A stretch of 64,000 bases of DNA, from positions 1,054,001-1,118,000 of the forward strand of contig CM066294.1 of the NCBI GenBank assembly GCA_033816765.1, given 5' to 3'. The stretch's first letter is position 1. Every line of letters starts with the position of its first letter. The stretch is from Nothopassalora personata. Its lineage: Eukaryota; Ascomycota; Dothideomycetes; Mycosphaerellales; Mycosphaerellaceae. The position numbers were made by a program, and so were the translations under genes. Under the pieces are notes generated by a model. That model did not search any database and had not been told where the DNA came from. It saw only the letters and a list, made by a program, of their open reading frames with translations. This document shows, piece by piece, positions 53,745 through 64,000 of the stretch.

Positions 53745-56693
53745 ATGGACACGGCGCACCTCACCCGCATTGCGACCTCGTTTCCCCAAGACTCTGCTGC
53801 GACAACATCTCGATATGCGGGCCACGACGACCAGCTAGCCCCGTCGTCCGCACTCAACAACCAAGCACGGTCCTCGCAAACGCATTCCCCACTGCACTCT
53901 CCCTCCACTCCTTCCGCCGGCGCCGCCGCTCTTGGCTCCGCCGGGACCAAGTACGAGGAGGCATACCACTCGCCGTCGATCGCCTCGCGCACGGCGTCGA
54001 TGAACATATCCACCCCGACCTCTGACGCACCAACGCCCGCCCGACCGAACATGGACTACAATGGCAGCGACATGGACGTCGACATGGATGCCGACCCCTT
54101 CAACAAGCAAAAGTATGCTCGTTCGCCCAACACGAGCCGGCTGTCGGCGCACTATCTCCCCACGAGCGTGCAGCACGACGACGCCAACACACGGCAGTCA
54201 CGTCACTCACCCATGGACACGTCGCCGACGAACTATGTTTCGAGTCCCGCGCAATCGCAGCAGCTGTCCGCGAACCAGTATACTTCGTACACCCCTCAAC
54301 AAGCCGCCCGACAATCGCCCAGTCGCATGAGTCGGAGCCAGTACACTTCGCCCACCCAGCAGCGATACTACGCCTCGCCGCCGTCGTCGTCGCGCGCACA
54401 ACATACGCAGCTACCGCCGCTGCAGTCGAGTCTGTCACCCAATGCCTACTACCCGCAATCTGCGACTCAGCAGCTCAATGCTGTCTTTGGCAACGAAAAT
54501 GCGCAGAAACAGCAGGAAACCCAGCAGCCATACCACCAAGGCATGGCGACTCGCAACGACGAAGTCCCGCAGTTCCGCAAGGTGCAGACACTGAACGACA
54601 TGGAGCCCCGAGTCAACGCGCAGCCGCCCTTCCGAAGAGCAGCCCCCGAAGGAGGCTTCATCAGTCCTCTCGCAGCGCTGACCAGTCATCTGCCCGCCAC
54701 ATACCGCATCTGCAACCCCCAATTCCAGTACGAGTCATCGCGAAATCCGAGGCGGGTGTTGACCAAGCCGAGCAAGGGTGTCAAGAACGATGGTTATGAC
54801 AACGAAGATAGTGACTACATTCTCTATGTGAACGATATTCTCGGGTCGGAAGAGACGAATCACAAAAACAGATATCTGATACTCGATGTGCTGGGCCAAG
54901 GAACGTTCGGTCAGGTGGTGAAGTGTCAGAACTTGAAGACGCAGGAAGTGGTGGCCGTGAAGGTGGTCAAGAACAAGACTGCATACTTCAACCAAAGTAT
55001 GATGGAGGTGTCGGTGCTGGACCTGCTGAATGGGCGAATGGACAAGAACGACGACCACCACATCCTACGGCTAAAGGACACTTTCATCCACAGACAGCAT
55101 CTCTGTTTGGTGTTCGAGCTGCTGTCCGTCAATCTGTACGAACTGATCAAGCAGAACCAGTTCCGAGGCTTGAGCACGACTTTGGTTCGCGTGTTTGCGC
55201 AGCAATTGCTTAATGGGCTGTGTTTGCTCAGCAAAGCGAAGCTAATCCATTGCGATCTGAAGCCGGAGAATATCCTGCTGAAAAAGTAAGTCTTCCCACG
55301 GATGCTCGATGACGGCGTGCTGATGCATCCCAGCCTGGAGAGTCCAATCATCAAGATCATTGATTTTGGCTCGGCATGCGATGAACGACAAACGGTATAT
55401 ACGTACATTCAGTCTCGCTTTTACCGATCGCCGGAAGTGTTGTTAGGACTACCATACTCTGCAGCCATCGACATGTGGTCACTCGGCTGTATCGTGGTGG
55501 AGTTGTTCCTTGGTCTACCGCTATTCCCCGGTTCGTCCGAGTACAATCAGGTATCGCGCATCACAGAAATGCTTGGGTTACCGCCGAACTGGATGCTCGA
55601 GGTTGGCAAACAGTCGGGAGAGTTCTTCGAGAAAGTGCATGATGAGTTTGGGCGAAGAACGTACCGGTTGAAGTCGATGGAACAATACTCGCGAGAGCAT
55701 GGGTCAAAGGAGCAGCCAAGCAAGAAGTACTTCCAGCAGACACGGCTGCCAGATATCATTCGAGCGTACCCGATGCCAAGGAAAGGCATGAAGCAGAATG
55801 AGATCGAGAGGGGTGAGTGAGATCAAGGTGTTGTTGTGAAAGTTGGATGCTAACATCGCGCAGAAATGGCCAACCGCGAGGCTTTCATTGATTTCGTGCA
55901 TGGCTTGCTTAACATCAACCCGCTCGAGCGATGGACACCCCAACAAGCCCGGACACATCCTTTCATCACGCAGCAAAAGTTCACAGGACCGTTCCAGCCT
56001 CAGATGAGCCTCAAGAATGTCAGCAGATCACCAGCGCCAGGTGTGCAGCAACAGCAGCAAGCTGAAGCTTTATCCCGACAACGAGCGCAACAAGCCCAGG
56101 CCGCTCAAGCGCAGCAAGCACAACAAGCTGCAGCATATTCACAGCAGATGCACATGGGAGCAACGTATCCGGCATCACCCCATGTCCCGCAACCACAGCA
56201 GGCGATGTATGGCGGCAACATGTACAGTCCCAGCCACCAGGGCGCACCGCCACCATATCCCGCAAATCCGGCCTCGAATTCTGCATACGGCCAACAAGTG
56301 CCGATGATACAACAACCACCCCCAGCTGCCGCAATGCAAGGTTACGCCCAGCAAGCGCAGCCGAATCTATACGCCCAAGCTACGGCACGTGCTGGACGAC
56401 AAAGAGCGAGCACAATGGACGGCAACGGTATTCCCGCTTCGCTACAAAGAGTGGTCAGCCATCTTGATCCAAATGCACCGATCAGGTTACAGCCTAGTCC
56501 GGCTTACTACCCGCCGGCGACTGACGGGTCTAACGCAGACATTGGCAACATTGGAGGGCGGCGGCGGACGAGTCGAGCCGGAGGCCAAAGGCAACAGACC
56601 GGTCAGGACCGCAACTTTGTCCGGATGCTCGAGGATAGAACACTGGAGGAAGGATGGAGCGGTGGGAATGGAAATGGATGGCCCGGCGCATGA
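53745..56693 (+). CDS. YAK1: DYRK-family protein kinase Yak1
   Basis: Exons 53745-55285, 55334-55812 and 55864-56693 give 949 aa. The N-terminal about 350 residues are disordered, rich in Ser, Gln, Pro and Tyr. The kinase domain starts at [18 protein letters not shown]. The ATP Lys is K406 in VAVKVVKNK, the catalytic loop HCDLKPEN is at about 502-509, IDFGSA is the metal motif and [15 protein letters not shown] is the activation loop. The Y-T-Y pair there is the DYRK autophosphorylation site. The C-terminus is Gln/Pro/Ala-rich with a run QQQQQ. Yak1 is a nutrient- and stress-responsive kinase antagonised by PKA; residues near 56403-56435 read [11 protein letters not shown], a possible PKA site. 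Confidence 0.94.
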
Positions 56694-57393
56694 GCAACAA
56701 GATGCAATTCAGGCAGTCGTTCATCGGAATGATGCAAACCACAACGAAGAAGAGGGATGGCAGCTATTGTTACCACGAGACATATGGCACCTTTCGACCG
56801 CTGGCTGGCACAAAATTGAGGCATCTGACATTCTTACGAAGTCGCACGCATGGTCCATGGATGTACAGCGCCAGACGTAAGCGCCACCACGACGACCACG
56901 ATCATGTACATGATTGAGCTCAATCACCAAGCGCCGAGCGAATGCGCGACGAGCGAGGGATGGATCCAGCGGCCAGGGTGCAGCCCACGCGGGTAGGACT
57001 ATCGTGCGCAGAGCAGCACGGCTGGACTGTCGTGTCGCAATACGTTCACGATGAGCGTCGAATCCTTTTTTTCTTGGAGCAAAGCGGAGCGGACAGGATG
57101 GCAGGAGGGGATGGTGTGATTTACGATTACCACTTCGAAATGCGAAAACAACCCGTGAAACTCCATTATGCTGTCTGTCTGTCTGTTTGCCTGTCTGTGG
57201 GTATCATCTTCTACTATCTCTAAGTCGTTGCTGTGTCGCAGGTAGCTCATGTTTTTCTTCCGTCCCGTGCCATTCAGAACATGTAGTAGTAGTGGTATGG
57301 GTCTTCCGTTGCCTTGGGCCGCTCACTCTCCCCACCGTAGTATACAGTACACGGCCCATTTCCCGTCTCCGTTCACCGTCTGTCATATGCACT
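56694..57393. other. Intergenic between convergent YAK1 and TAD2
   Basis: 700 bp of 3' UTR-like DNA. Contains a (CTGT)n microsatellite at about 57171-57199. Open frames (56389-56880, 56942-57223) are not protein-like. Confidence 0.6.
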
Positions 57394-58560
57394 CTAGCAC
57401 TCGACCTCATCCCCAAGAGCAGCGAAGCCTTTAGCTCCGGGCACTGGCTTTTCAACCCTTGGACCTGTTGGCGGAAGTTTCTCACCTCGCTCCTTGCTAG
57501 GCTTCTTCTTCTCGGCAGCGGGAGGAGCATTCTTCGCGGCCTGGCTCTGCTTCTGCGGAGGCTGCGGCTGAGTCTTGTTCATCTTCGCCGCTTTCTCTGT
57601 CTGTGGTGCGGCCGGGGGGAGCTTTACGGTCGGCTTGTTGACGACTTGGTTGATACTCTGAGCTCCGAGGACAGGCGTGGCCATGGCGGGCGTGACGACG
57701 GGAATTGGTGGGGAGCGTGGACCGCGTTGGTCCAGGGGTGTGACGGTCACGGGGAGGATCTCGGTCTTGAGCTCGCGGTTTTTCTTGGGTTTTGGGTCGG
57801 GTGCTATGGCAAGTCAGCAGCGGTTCCCGTCCACGGTCATGACTTTTGGTTGGCGTACCTTTCTCGTTCTCCTGCACGTAGAACCTCCGCAGCAACATGA
57901 TGGCCTCCTCGCGAAAGAGGCCTCCGTACACGGGGTACGACTTGTCGACACCCGGATCCGAGTGGATGTTCATGACGCCACCACAGCCTCCGAAGCGGTC
58001 GTTGAGACAGCCGAAGTAGACGGCGCGAATGCCGTACTGGCGAAGTGCAGAGGCGCACATGATACATGGCTCGACAGTAACGTAGAGGTCGGTCTCCTTG
58101 ATGATGGATTGCGGGTGCTTGGCTATGATCTCGGCGAGGGCGACGAACTCTGCGTGGCGGGTGCCCTGTGATGTGTGATCAGCAAAGAAAGGCACAACGC
58201 CATGAATGTGCTGGCATGGGGTAGCGCTGGTGTGCTGGTCAGAGTATATGGTCATAATCAAGCCCATCCGAGATGGGTCAGACTCTTCCTATCATGTTTG
58301 TAATGTTATATTGTCTCATCAAGAAAGCCGAGCGGCGCGAGGCTGCCGCGGAAGTCAAGGTGTTGTAGGAGAAAGGGGATAGAACTCACATTCAAACTAG
58401 CATTAGTGCCATTAATGCCCCTCCCAATAACCTCTCCCTTATGGACGAAAACGCATCCCACCGGAGTCTCGTCCGAAGCCAGCGCAAACTCAGCCATATC
58501 AATGGCCTTGCGCATGAACCGCTCATGATACTCGCGGTTTGGGATCGGGCCGAAAACCAT
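57394..58560 (-). CDS. TAD2: tRNA-specific adenosine-34 deaminase catalytic subunit
   Basis: Three exons on the minus strand (58560-58390, 58165-57859, 57803-57394; introns 224 and 55 nt) give 295 aa. Zinc ligands of the cytidine-deaminase fold are HAE (residues 61-63, Glu the proton shuttle) and PCIMC (Cys 91 and 94). RAVYFGCLNDRFGGCGGV follows as in Tad2. The N-terminus MRKAIDMAEFALASDETPVGCVFV is also typical. After the deaminase domain, about 135 residues are low-complexity, rich in Pro, Lys, Gln and Ala, beyond the length of yeast Tad2. With Tad3 it changes A34 to inosine in the anticodon of several tRNAs, an essential step. The 224-nt first intron is long for this genome. Confidence 0.93.
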
Positions 58561-59061
58561 GGCGGCGGCCGTCTGTTGCTGTTGTTCTTGATACTCGGCG
58601 CCAAATGCTGGTGAGAGTCTTGTTCTCGGATGTTGCTATGTTCGTCGAGGCGTGGGTGGATGGAAAGTTTTGCCGCGAGTGCTGAAGAACATCTTCATGG
58701 GAAAGAAAGGTCGGGTAGAGAAAAGCTGCATGTGTTTGCTCGAATTCACATGGCAGCTTCGAGATGCAGGGCCGTTGCGCTAACGTGCAAAGCGCGTTGG
58801 ACGCGGGTCTTGTGGAAGGCGCACGTGAAGTGAAAGGAAGCAGCTTTGCAAAGAACGAGGAAAGTGCGATCCAACCTTAAAGTGGGCCCGATGTGGACGC
58901 CTGAGGCGACAACATTTACGAGAGGAGCACGCTACCGTCGCTACCAGACCACCATGTTCTGAATGCATTCGGATTGTAATGCTATACAATGCGAGGAAGA
59001 GTTTCAAGACCCGACCCTGCTCTAAGCGCCTCATCTATCGCCATAAGGTCATATGCACATA
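58561..59061. other. Intergenic, no gene seen
   Basis: 501 bp: TAD2 promoter and the 3' region of ATG15. Small overlapping frames only. Confidence 0.6.
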
Positions 59062-61302
59062 TCAGAGAGCATTCTTGGGATCAAAGTCGACAAAGCGCCA
59101 CTGCTTGCAAGTGCCATACCAATGTCTTTCCCCACACTTTTTCCGCCTGGTGGTTGGCAGGTTTGCGGAAGAAGGTTTAGACCCAGACGTAGTTGTTGGC
59201 GACGGATCAACACAAATCAGGCCAAACCATTCCCTAGATGTGCAGTCGTCGTCGTCGTCGGTAGTGGTCGTCTTCGTAACTGTTCGAGCTGTCGAGGATG
59301 GCTTCGGCGTCGCAGATGTCGTTGTTGTCTCGTCGTAGCAGCCAAACCAGCCAGGCGTTTTGCAGGTGCTTGTCGATGTGGACGTAGGTTGAGATGAAGT
59401 GGTTGTGATGGTTGGAGCAGGGGTTGCGCTTGGCCATGTCATAGTGCTTGACGATGGGGTAGTCGTCTTATCCTTGCAACCAAACCAGCCGGGCGTCTTG
59501 CAAGTGCTTGTCGATGTAGAAGTAGGTTGAGATGAAGTGGTTGTGATTGTCGGAGCAGGGGTTACGCTTGGCCATGTCATAGTGCTTGACGATGTGGTAG
59601 TCGTTTCATCCTTACAACCAAACCAGCCAGGTGTCTTGCAAGTTGTTGTGGACGAGGTATGAGTGCTTGTCGTTGTTGTCGGCGCTGAAGTGGTCGACTC
59701 ATCCAAACAACCCCACCACCCCGGCGTCTTGCAGGTCTCCGTCCGTGTCCGTGTTGATGTCGATGTAGCAGTGCCGGCCTTGCTGGTCTTCGTCTCTGTC
59801 CCGTTGTCTTCAAAGTATTTCCATGTATAGCAGTCAACACATTCCACGTCCTGCTCGCAGCTGGGAGCCTGATCGTATTTTTCGATAACGTCTTTGATAA
59901 CACTCACAATCTTGTGCGTACCAATGGCCACACGCCAGCCGAGGTCCTTGACAGTATCGTAAGTACAAGTCTCTCCCGTGTGGCAAACGCCTTGGAATGC
60001 ATAGCCACCGATGGAGCAGAGCGAAGTGCCACCGTTGCAGGAACCCATGTAAATAGGATCAGCAGTATGGCCGAAGTGGTGAATGCCTGTCTTCGGTCGT
60101 GCCTGATGTGAGCCAAGCTTGTAGCCTGGGGGTGTTGGCAATCCGAGTCGAGAAGCGGCCATAGCGTCAGGGAAGGCTTCGAAGGTGAGAGTCGGCAGGC
60201 CGTATGTCAAACCGAGCAGGGAGCTGACTACTCCGCCAAGAGAATGACCCGACAGCCAGACGTCGGAGTCAGGGTAGCGTTCTGTCACATTACGATACAG
60301 ATCCTTGACTGCCCAGTAGTAGTGGCCCTTTTGGCGTAGTGACTGCACCAGGCAGGTATTGTTGCAAGAATATGCAGAGCTGCCGGCACAATCGCAGACG
60401 ACCTTCCAAGTCCACGGTCCACCTTGTCCGCAGCAGCATGAGCCGAATAGGTTGTCGTTAAGCTTATCATTGCCAGTAGTGTCGGAGCCATCGAAAATAG
60501 CCGGGGAAGTACCTTGATCACTGTCAGAATCTTGTGCCCTCAACGACCACTTCCACCCCCAGTGAAATGGGAAATTGTCTAGAAAGGTAGACGTACCCTT
60601 TAAGCCTATCACGACCGTTGAGTTGGTCTCATCCGCAAAGATGTGTCCACGAAGTCCATCTTGCTGCCAGCCAAAATCGTCGGTGTAGTTGAAGCCACCC
60701 TTGACTGGCATCCACTCTCCGTCCTTGCGCGAGAAGACGTAGGCATTCGCTGCCATCTTCGCGAATGTCAGAACTGTGCTCTTGTCACTGATGTTTGGCC
60801 CTGCGATCTCATCCTCGGTCCATTCAACATCAGCTGTCTGACCGTAGGTAAAGTAGTGATCCTGCAACGCATCGATGTCCGAGTGACTCCTCTTCGCCAT
60901 GCGCTGGATGACTGTCGATTGTGCTTTCGCCTTCAACGCTACCGGAGCTTCCTCGTACGTTGTGCCGTCATCGTAGGATACCTGGAGCTTCGTTTCGGGT
61001 GGTATGTCCATGTATCGATGCAGATTAGGATAGTCATGAGTGCCATGATGGTAAACATGACGCAGCGTCTGTCGCGTCGTTAGCTGATTCCCGTCGATGT
61101 GCAACGGTATACTAACGAATGTCTTCTCGCCCAGCGCCCTTGCAGGCTTGCCACTGATCACTCCCTCTGCAGGGCCTGGTGGCAGCACGATGTTCGGACT
61201 TGCAAACGCCTTCCTCTGCTCTCGCGTCCTCGCCGCATCGACCTGGCCGCGGCAGCCTGCGATCAAGAGAACGCAGGTCAAGACAAGACGACCGTTCCAC
61301 AT
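59062..61302 (-). CDS. ATG15: Autophagy-related lipase Atg15 with a repeat-rich tail
   Basis: A single exon from ATG 61302 (MWNGRLVLTCVLLIAGC, signal anchor) gives 746 aa. The catalytic nucleophile is in GHSLGGVVSSLLGLTYG (Ser about 354). TFEAFPDAMAASRLGLP, HTADPIYMGSC and GYAFQGVCHTGETC are Atg15 landmarks. After about residue 480 the tail is Thr/Ser-rich with four copies of CKTPGWxGC, plus two decayed ones (CTSREWFGLIC and CGERHWYGTC), separated by Thr/Ser/Pro linkers; two of the linkers are nearly identical. Atg15 is delivered via the ER and multivesicular bodies to the vacuole, where it breaks down membranes of autophagic bodies. A start 19 codons further up (61359) is possible. Confidence 0.93.
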   Translation of the reverse strand: MWNGRLVLTCVLLIAGCRGQVDAARTREQRKAFASPNIVLPPGPAEGVISGKPARALGEKTFVSIPLHIDGNQLTTRQTLRHVYHHGTHDYPNLHRYMDIPPETKLQVSYDDGTTYEEAPVALKAKAQSTVIQRMAKRSHSDIDALQDHYFTYGQTADVEWTEDEIAGPNISDKSTVLTFAKMAANAYVFSRKDGEWMPVKGGFNYTDDFGWQQDGLRGHIFADETNSTVVIGLKGTSTFLDNFPFHWGWKWSLRAQDSDSDQGTSPAIFDGSDTTGNDKLNDNLFGSCCCGQGGPWTWKVVCDCAGSSAYSCNNTCLVQSLRQKGHYYWAVKDLYRNVTERYPDSDVWLSGHSLGGVVSSLLGLTYGLPTLTFEAFPDAMAASRLGLPTPPGYKLGSHQARPKTGIHHFGHTADPIYMGSCNGGTSLCSIGGYAFQGVCHTGETCTYDTVKDLGWRVAIGTHKIVSVIKDVIEKYDQAPSCEQDVECVDCYTWKYFEDNGTETKTSKAGTATSTSTRTRTETCKTPGWWGCLDESTTSAPTTTTSTHTSSTTTCKTPGWFGCKDETTTTSSSTMTWPSVTPAPTITTTSSQPTSTSTSTCKTPGWFGCKDKTTTPSSSTMTWPSATPAPTITTTSSQPTSTSTSTCKTPGWFGCYDETTTTSATPKPSSTARTVTKTTTTDDDDDCTSREWFGLICVDPSPTTTSGSKPSSANLPTTRRKKCGERHWYGTCKQWRFVDFDPKNAL

Positions 61303-61878
61303 CCTGGCCAGTAAGCCTGCTCTGGATAGAGCTGAAAGAGAGTATGTTGTGCATCTCATGTGATAGCGCTGTTGCCTCCACGAAACCGATGATCATGGGA
61401 ACGGAACATGCGTCGTTGAAAGGCGGCGGGACAGAACAGTTGACCGCACAACGTCAGGCATGCACCTCGGATCTATCCGCCGCTGCGCTTGATCGGGTCT
61501 GGCATGTGAGATTGACATTTGTGCTACATACACCCAGGAAACAGGCAGCTTGTGATCCTGCCTCCTCACTATTCGCACAGACTCGAGCGCCGCAAGATGA
61601 CTGCCGTCTGCAGTGAACGAGCTGGATCTCGCCCGCATCTCACCTTCGTTTGAAGTCGTGCATCCTACCTGCGACCTGTCACCTAGCTCTCACAATCCGG
61701 AACGGCGGATAGCTTGATTGAACATCCCCGGCCACGTCCCGCAGCTCCGAGGATCACACCTGGTGCCGTAGGCAGTCTGCTACAGTACAAGTGTTCTATG
61801 CATCTGCCTGATCTGTTGTGCCTTGAGGCTTGTTTGACAGATGTGTGATCCTGCATTGCTGCCTGTGTGACTTCAACC
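61303..61878. promoter_or_regulatory. Divergent promoter region between ATG15 and the VPS9 gene
   Basis: 576 bp separating two divergent starts, both genes acting in vacuole/endosome traffic. No specific site could be named. The plus frame 61179-61616 is a shadow across it. Confidence 0.5.
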
Positions 61879-64000
61879 ATGGCAGATTCGCTTTCATCAA
61901 CAACCGCCATGGCTACTGATAACAGACCTCGACCACTGCACGCCTCGAGATCATTCACGCGTATGGACCACTTCCCCGAGCCAGAGCAGTCTCCTAGAAA
62001 GAGAGCGAGCACGTTGCAAGGGAACGGTATACCAGCGGTACCAGAGGCGCGACAGATTGCAACATCACCAGAGCTGGCAGGCAAGAAGCCCATTGCGGAC
62101 GTGTTCGAGAACAACGAGGACGATGAGCATGCCGAGAGTCCTGCACAAGCTGCGAAGCCGGCGTTGAATGTCCCGAGTACGTTCGATGAGCTGCCCATCG
62201 AGATCAAAGTACACTGCGAGCGCTTCCTGGAACGACTGTCTGCGAAGGTGCATCCAACACCGTTGAGCGCCGACGACCTTTCCGAGCTGTTTCAGCAGTT
62301 CTACAATCGGGCTGCCGGGCACATCTCTACACATATCGCGATACTGGCGTCGAGGATCGGACGGGAAACGCCGCCAGCTTCATCGGCAAGCTCAAGCTCG
62401 AAGAAGCAGCTGGGCAGGCCAAGAGCAGGATCTGGCGCGAAGAAAAGCTCCACCACACTAGATGACTCTGCTACGGGCGGGGAGATGCTCACAGCGTCGG
62501 AAGTGGCTGACAGGAAGAAAGCGAGAAAGCTGCTGGAGCACAGGAAGATTGCACTGGAGGAAGCGGTGGAGCGAGGCGTGTGCGAGAAAGTCTACGAGAA
62601 GATATGGAAGCATCGCAGCACGGATGACGACGCAAGAGACGAGAAGTTACGGTCAAGGACAGCGGCGTTGTCGTTGGTGGGAATTGGGTTGAAAGAGCTG
62701 CACATGGACACTACAGATCAGGCAAAAGCCCATGTGAGGAAGACGGCGGAGGAGAAAGAGGATGAAATCAATCAGTCGCTTTCTGCCGCCCGGGAAGCTC
62801 TGATACGCATGGACGAGGGCCACTATCCGCTTGGCAAACTGGAACACCTCAAGGTCGCCCATAAAGCAATCGTGGAGACACTAACGCAGCACTTTCCATC
62901 CTCTTCATCAGCTGACGAGATCCTGCCAACTTTGATCTACACTTTGATCACATCTCCGCCAGAGGGCACGAATATCGTCAGCAATTTGAACTTCATCCAG
63001 AGATTTCGCGCATCGAACAAGGTTGATGGTGAAGCAGCATACTGCTTGGTCAACTTGGAAGCTGCCATTTCGTTTCTGGAGACTGTCGATCTGTCATCGT
63101 TGAGGGCTGACGAGCTTCCGGAAGGTCCTGTCAAGTCGCAATCACAACACAGTGGGAGCCGGCCTTCGACGCCGACGCTCGACAAGGCGCCGATAGAGGT
63201 GACATCGCGACCTACAGTAGCGAGGACGTTGACACCTGGCTTGTCGCCAGCAACAGCGACGTCAAGTGATCAGAGCACACCTGATAGCAGCGGCGCAACG
63301 AGCATGAAGGCTGCATTACCTTCCCCCGATATACAGAAGCGGCCACAGCTCCAACAGCGGAGAATCTCGGGTTTGATCCAGTCTAATATAGACCGAATAG
63401 AGGCAGGCAGGGACAACTTCCTCAACTCTGCAGACAAGATATACGAGTCTGTTAATGGCACACTTGATGACAGCATGAAGTTCCTGTTTGGTCGTTTCAA
63501 GGAGCATGTCGGCAACGGCTCATCAATAATGCCGAAGACCTTGGAAGACGCGAAAAAGCTCGTCAGCACGCCTCCAAACGAAGAGCAGGACTCGCTGTCG
63601 ATCAGTGGCCGCAGCAGTCCTGGTGTAGATGATCCTTTAAACAGCACCAGCAGGCCCGCCGATAATAAGGTATTGGACCTGATAGGCGGACGCAAGCAAG
63701 TACGAGATCCAAGCGTGGACAGCTCAAAGTCTGGCGGAAGTGTTAGGCGGACGGGTACCTGGGACAGCAAGTCCGCCACGAAAGCGGCAGAGCATCCCAT
63801 CACTCCACAAGGCAACCTGTTCACGAACATGAACCCACTGAACCAGCTTAACAAGATCGGAATGCCAAGCTTCCCGCGCTTTGGTCGTGCTGGTACTGTT
63901 GTACCGTCAGCCCAGCCAGCACAATTATCCACAGTTGACAAGCCAGTTCAAAACCCGAAGCTTGACGACATCGTGGAGTCACCGGTGACAATGAAAGGCA
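61879..64000 (+). CDS. VPS9-domain Rab5-type GEF, incomplete at the right edge
   Basis: An open frame from ATG 61879 (MADSLSSTTAMATDNRPRP) runs without a stop to the window end (707 codons visible). The N-terminal about 100 residues are disordered. Residues about 120-340 are helical, with FDELPIEIKVHCERFLERLS and RKKARKLLEHRKIALEEAVE. The VPS9 core has SADEILPTLIYTLI (about residue 343), SPPEGTNIVSNLNFIQRF, NKVDGEAAYCLVNLEAAISFLE and VDLSSL. VPS9 proteins load GTP onto endosomal Rab5-type GTPases. The rest is Ser/Thr/Pro-rich and includes LNSADKIYESVNGTLDDSMK. The helical part before the core suits the Rabex-5/Vps9 type. Residues 42-52 read RASTLQGNGIP, which closely resembles a segment of YAK1. 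Confidence 0.87.
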   Translation, partial: MADSLSSTTAMATDNRPRPLHASRSFTRMDHFPEPEQSPRKRASTLQGNGIPAVPEARQIATSPELAGKKPIADVFENNEDDEHAESPAQAAKPALNVPSTFDELPIEIKVHCERFLERLSAKVHPTPLSADDLSELFQQFYNRAAGHISTHIAILASRIGRETPPASSASSSSKKQLGRPRAGSGAKKSSTTLDDSATGGEMLTASEVADRKKARKLLEHRKIALEEAVERGVCEKVYEKIWKHRSTDDDARDEKLRSRTAALSLVGIGLKELHMDTTDQAKAHVRKTAEEKEDEINQSLSAAREALIRMDEGHYPLGKLEHLKVAHKAIVETLTQHFPSSSSADEILPTLIYTLITSPPEGTNIVSNLNFIQRFRASNKVDGEAAYCLVNLEAAISFLETVDLSSLRADELPEGPVKSQSQHSGSRPSTPTLDKAPIEVTSRPTVARTLTPGLSPATATSSDQSTPDSSGATSMKAALPSPDIQKRPQLQQRRISGLIQSNIDRIEAGRDNFLNSADKIYESVNGTLDDSMKFLFGRFKEHVGNGSSIMPKTLEDAKKLVSTPPNEEQDSLSISGRSSPGVDDPLNSTSRPADNKVLDLIGGRKQVRDPSVDSSKSGGSVRRTGTWDSKSATKAAEHPITPQGNLFTNMNPLNQLNKIGMPSFPRFGRAGTVVPSAQPAQLSTVDKPVQNPKLDDIVESPVTMKG

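Noticed and set aside
54100..54438. Antisense frames over the YAK1 N-terminus
   Set aside because: Reverse reading of Ser/Gln-rich codons gives long frames by composition alone.
57171..57199. CTGT repeats as a possible CRISPR-like or regulatory array
   Set aside because: A plain tetranucleotide microsatellite in a 3' UTR region; no spacers.

Overview
This window is nuclear DNA of a filamentous ascomycete, most likely a Dothideomycete (inferred from gene content and style, not searched). The supporting evidence is many short spliceosomal introns (43-66 nt is typical) with CTRAC-type branch sites, fungal single-copy genes (VPS9 protein, ATG15, YAK1, TAD2, PDB1, a V-ATPase proteolipid), and one block of DNA carrying heavy repeat-induced point mutation (RIP).

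Bases 1 to about 27,690 are a nested heap of LTR retrotransposons. CpA and TpG are depleted, TpA is in excess, and nearly every reading frame is broken by TAG/TAA. Three insertions can be delimited to the base by LTRs plus perfect 5-bp target duplications: Ty3/gypsy element A (1668-8547, TSD ATTAC, plus strand, chromodomain), Ty1/copia element C (11342-18794, TSD ATAGA, minus strand) and Ty3/gypsy element B (19942-26905, TSD GCCTA, minus strand, chromodomain). A young solo LTR that escaped RIP (13701-13966, TSD CGTAA) sits inside copia C. Gypsy A is inserted in an older copia (gag-integrase part at 51-1667, RT-RNase H part at 8553 to about 11160). More decayed outer-element sequence flanks C and B (18800-19936 and 26911 to about 27672). 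Both gypsy elements carry an extra open frame antisense to gag-pol between pol and the 3' LTR.

From 27,690 the DNA switches sharply to ordinary gene-rich sequence. In order: a short-chain dehydrogenase, a zinc alcohol dehydrogenase, two small uncertain genes, and a second mobile element at 32657-34490. That element has 43-bp inverted repeats, repeated GCGAGTC/GACTCGC subterminal motifs and a broken retroviral-type integrase gene. Then come an aminoglycoside-phosphotransferase-like kinase, a V-ATPase proteolipid with a GC-AG intron and a 13-nt exon, an RRM (Vip1-like) protein with two metallothionein-like tails, a sulfotransferase-like P-loop protein, a 2EXR/F-box-like protein, PDB1, another 2EXR-like protein, a pterin-4a-carbinolamine dehydratase, a Golgi pH regulator homologue, a small secreted cysteine protein, a flavin-monooxygenase fragment, a GNAT acetyltransferase, YAK1, TAD2, ATG15 with a tail of repeats, and the start of a VPS9-domain Rab GEF that runs off the right edge.

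The genes form no evident metabolic cluster. They are mostly housekeeping functions: mitochondrial pyruvate entry, vacuolar acidification and lipid breakdown, endosomal Rab activation, Golgi ion balance, tRNA editing and nutrient/stress signalling. The most unusual items are the integrase-type TIR element, the antisense accessory genes of the gypsy elements, and the RRM-metallothionein fusion.
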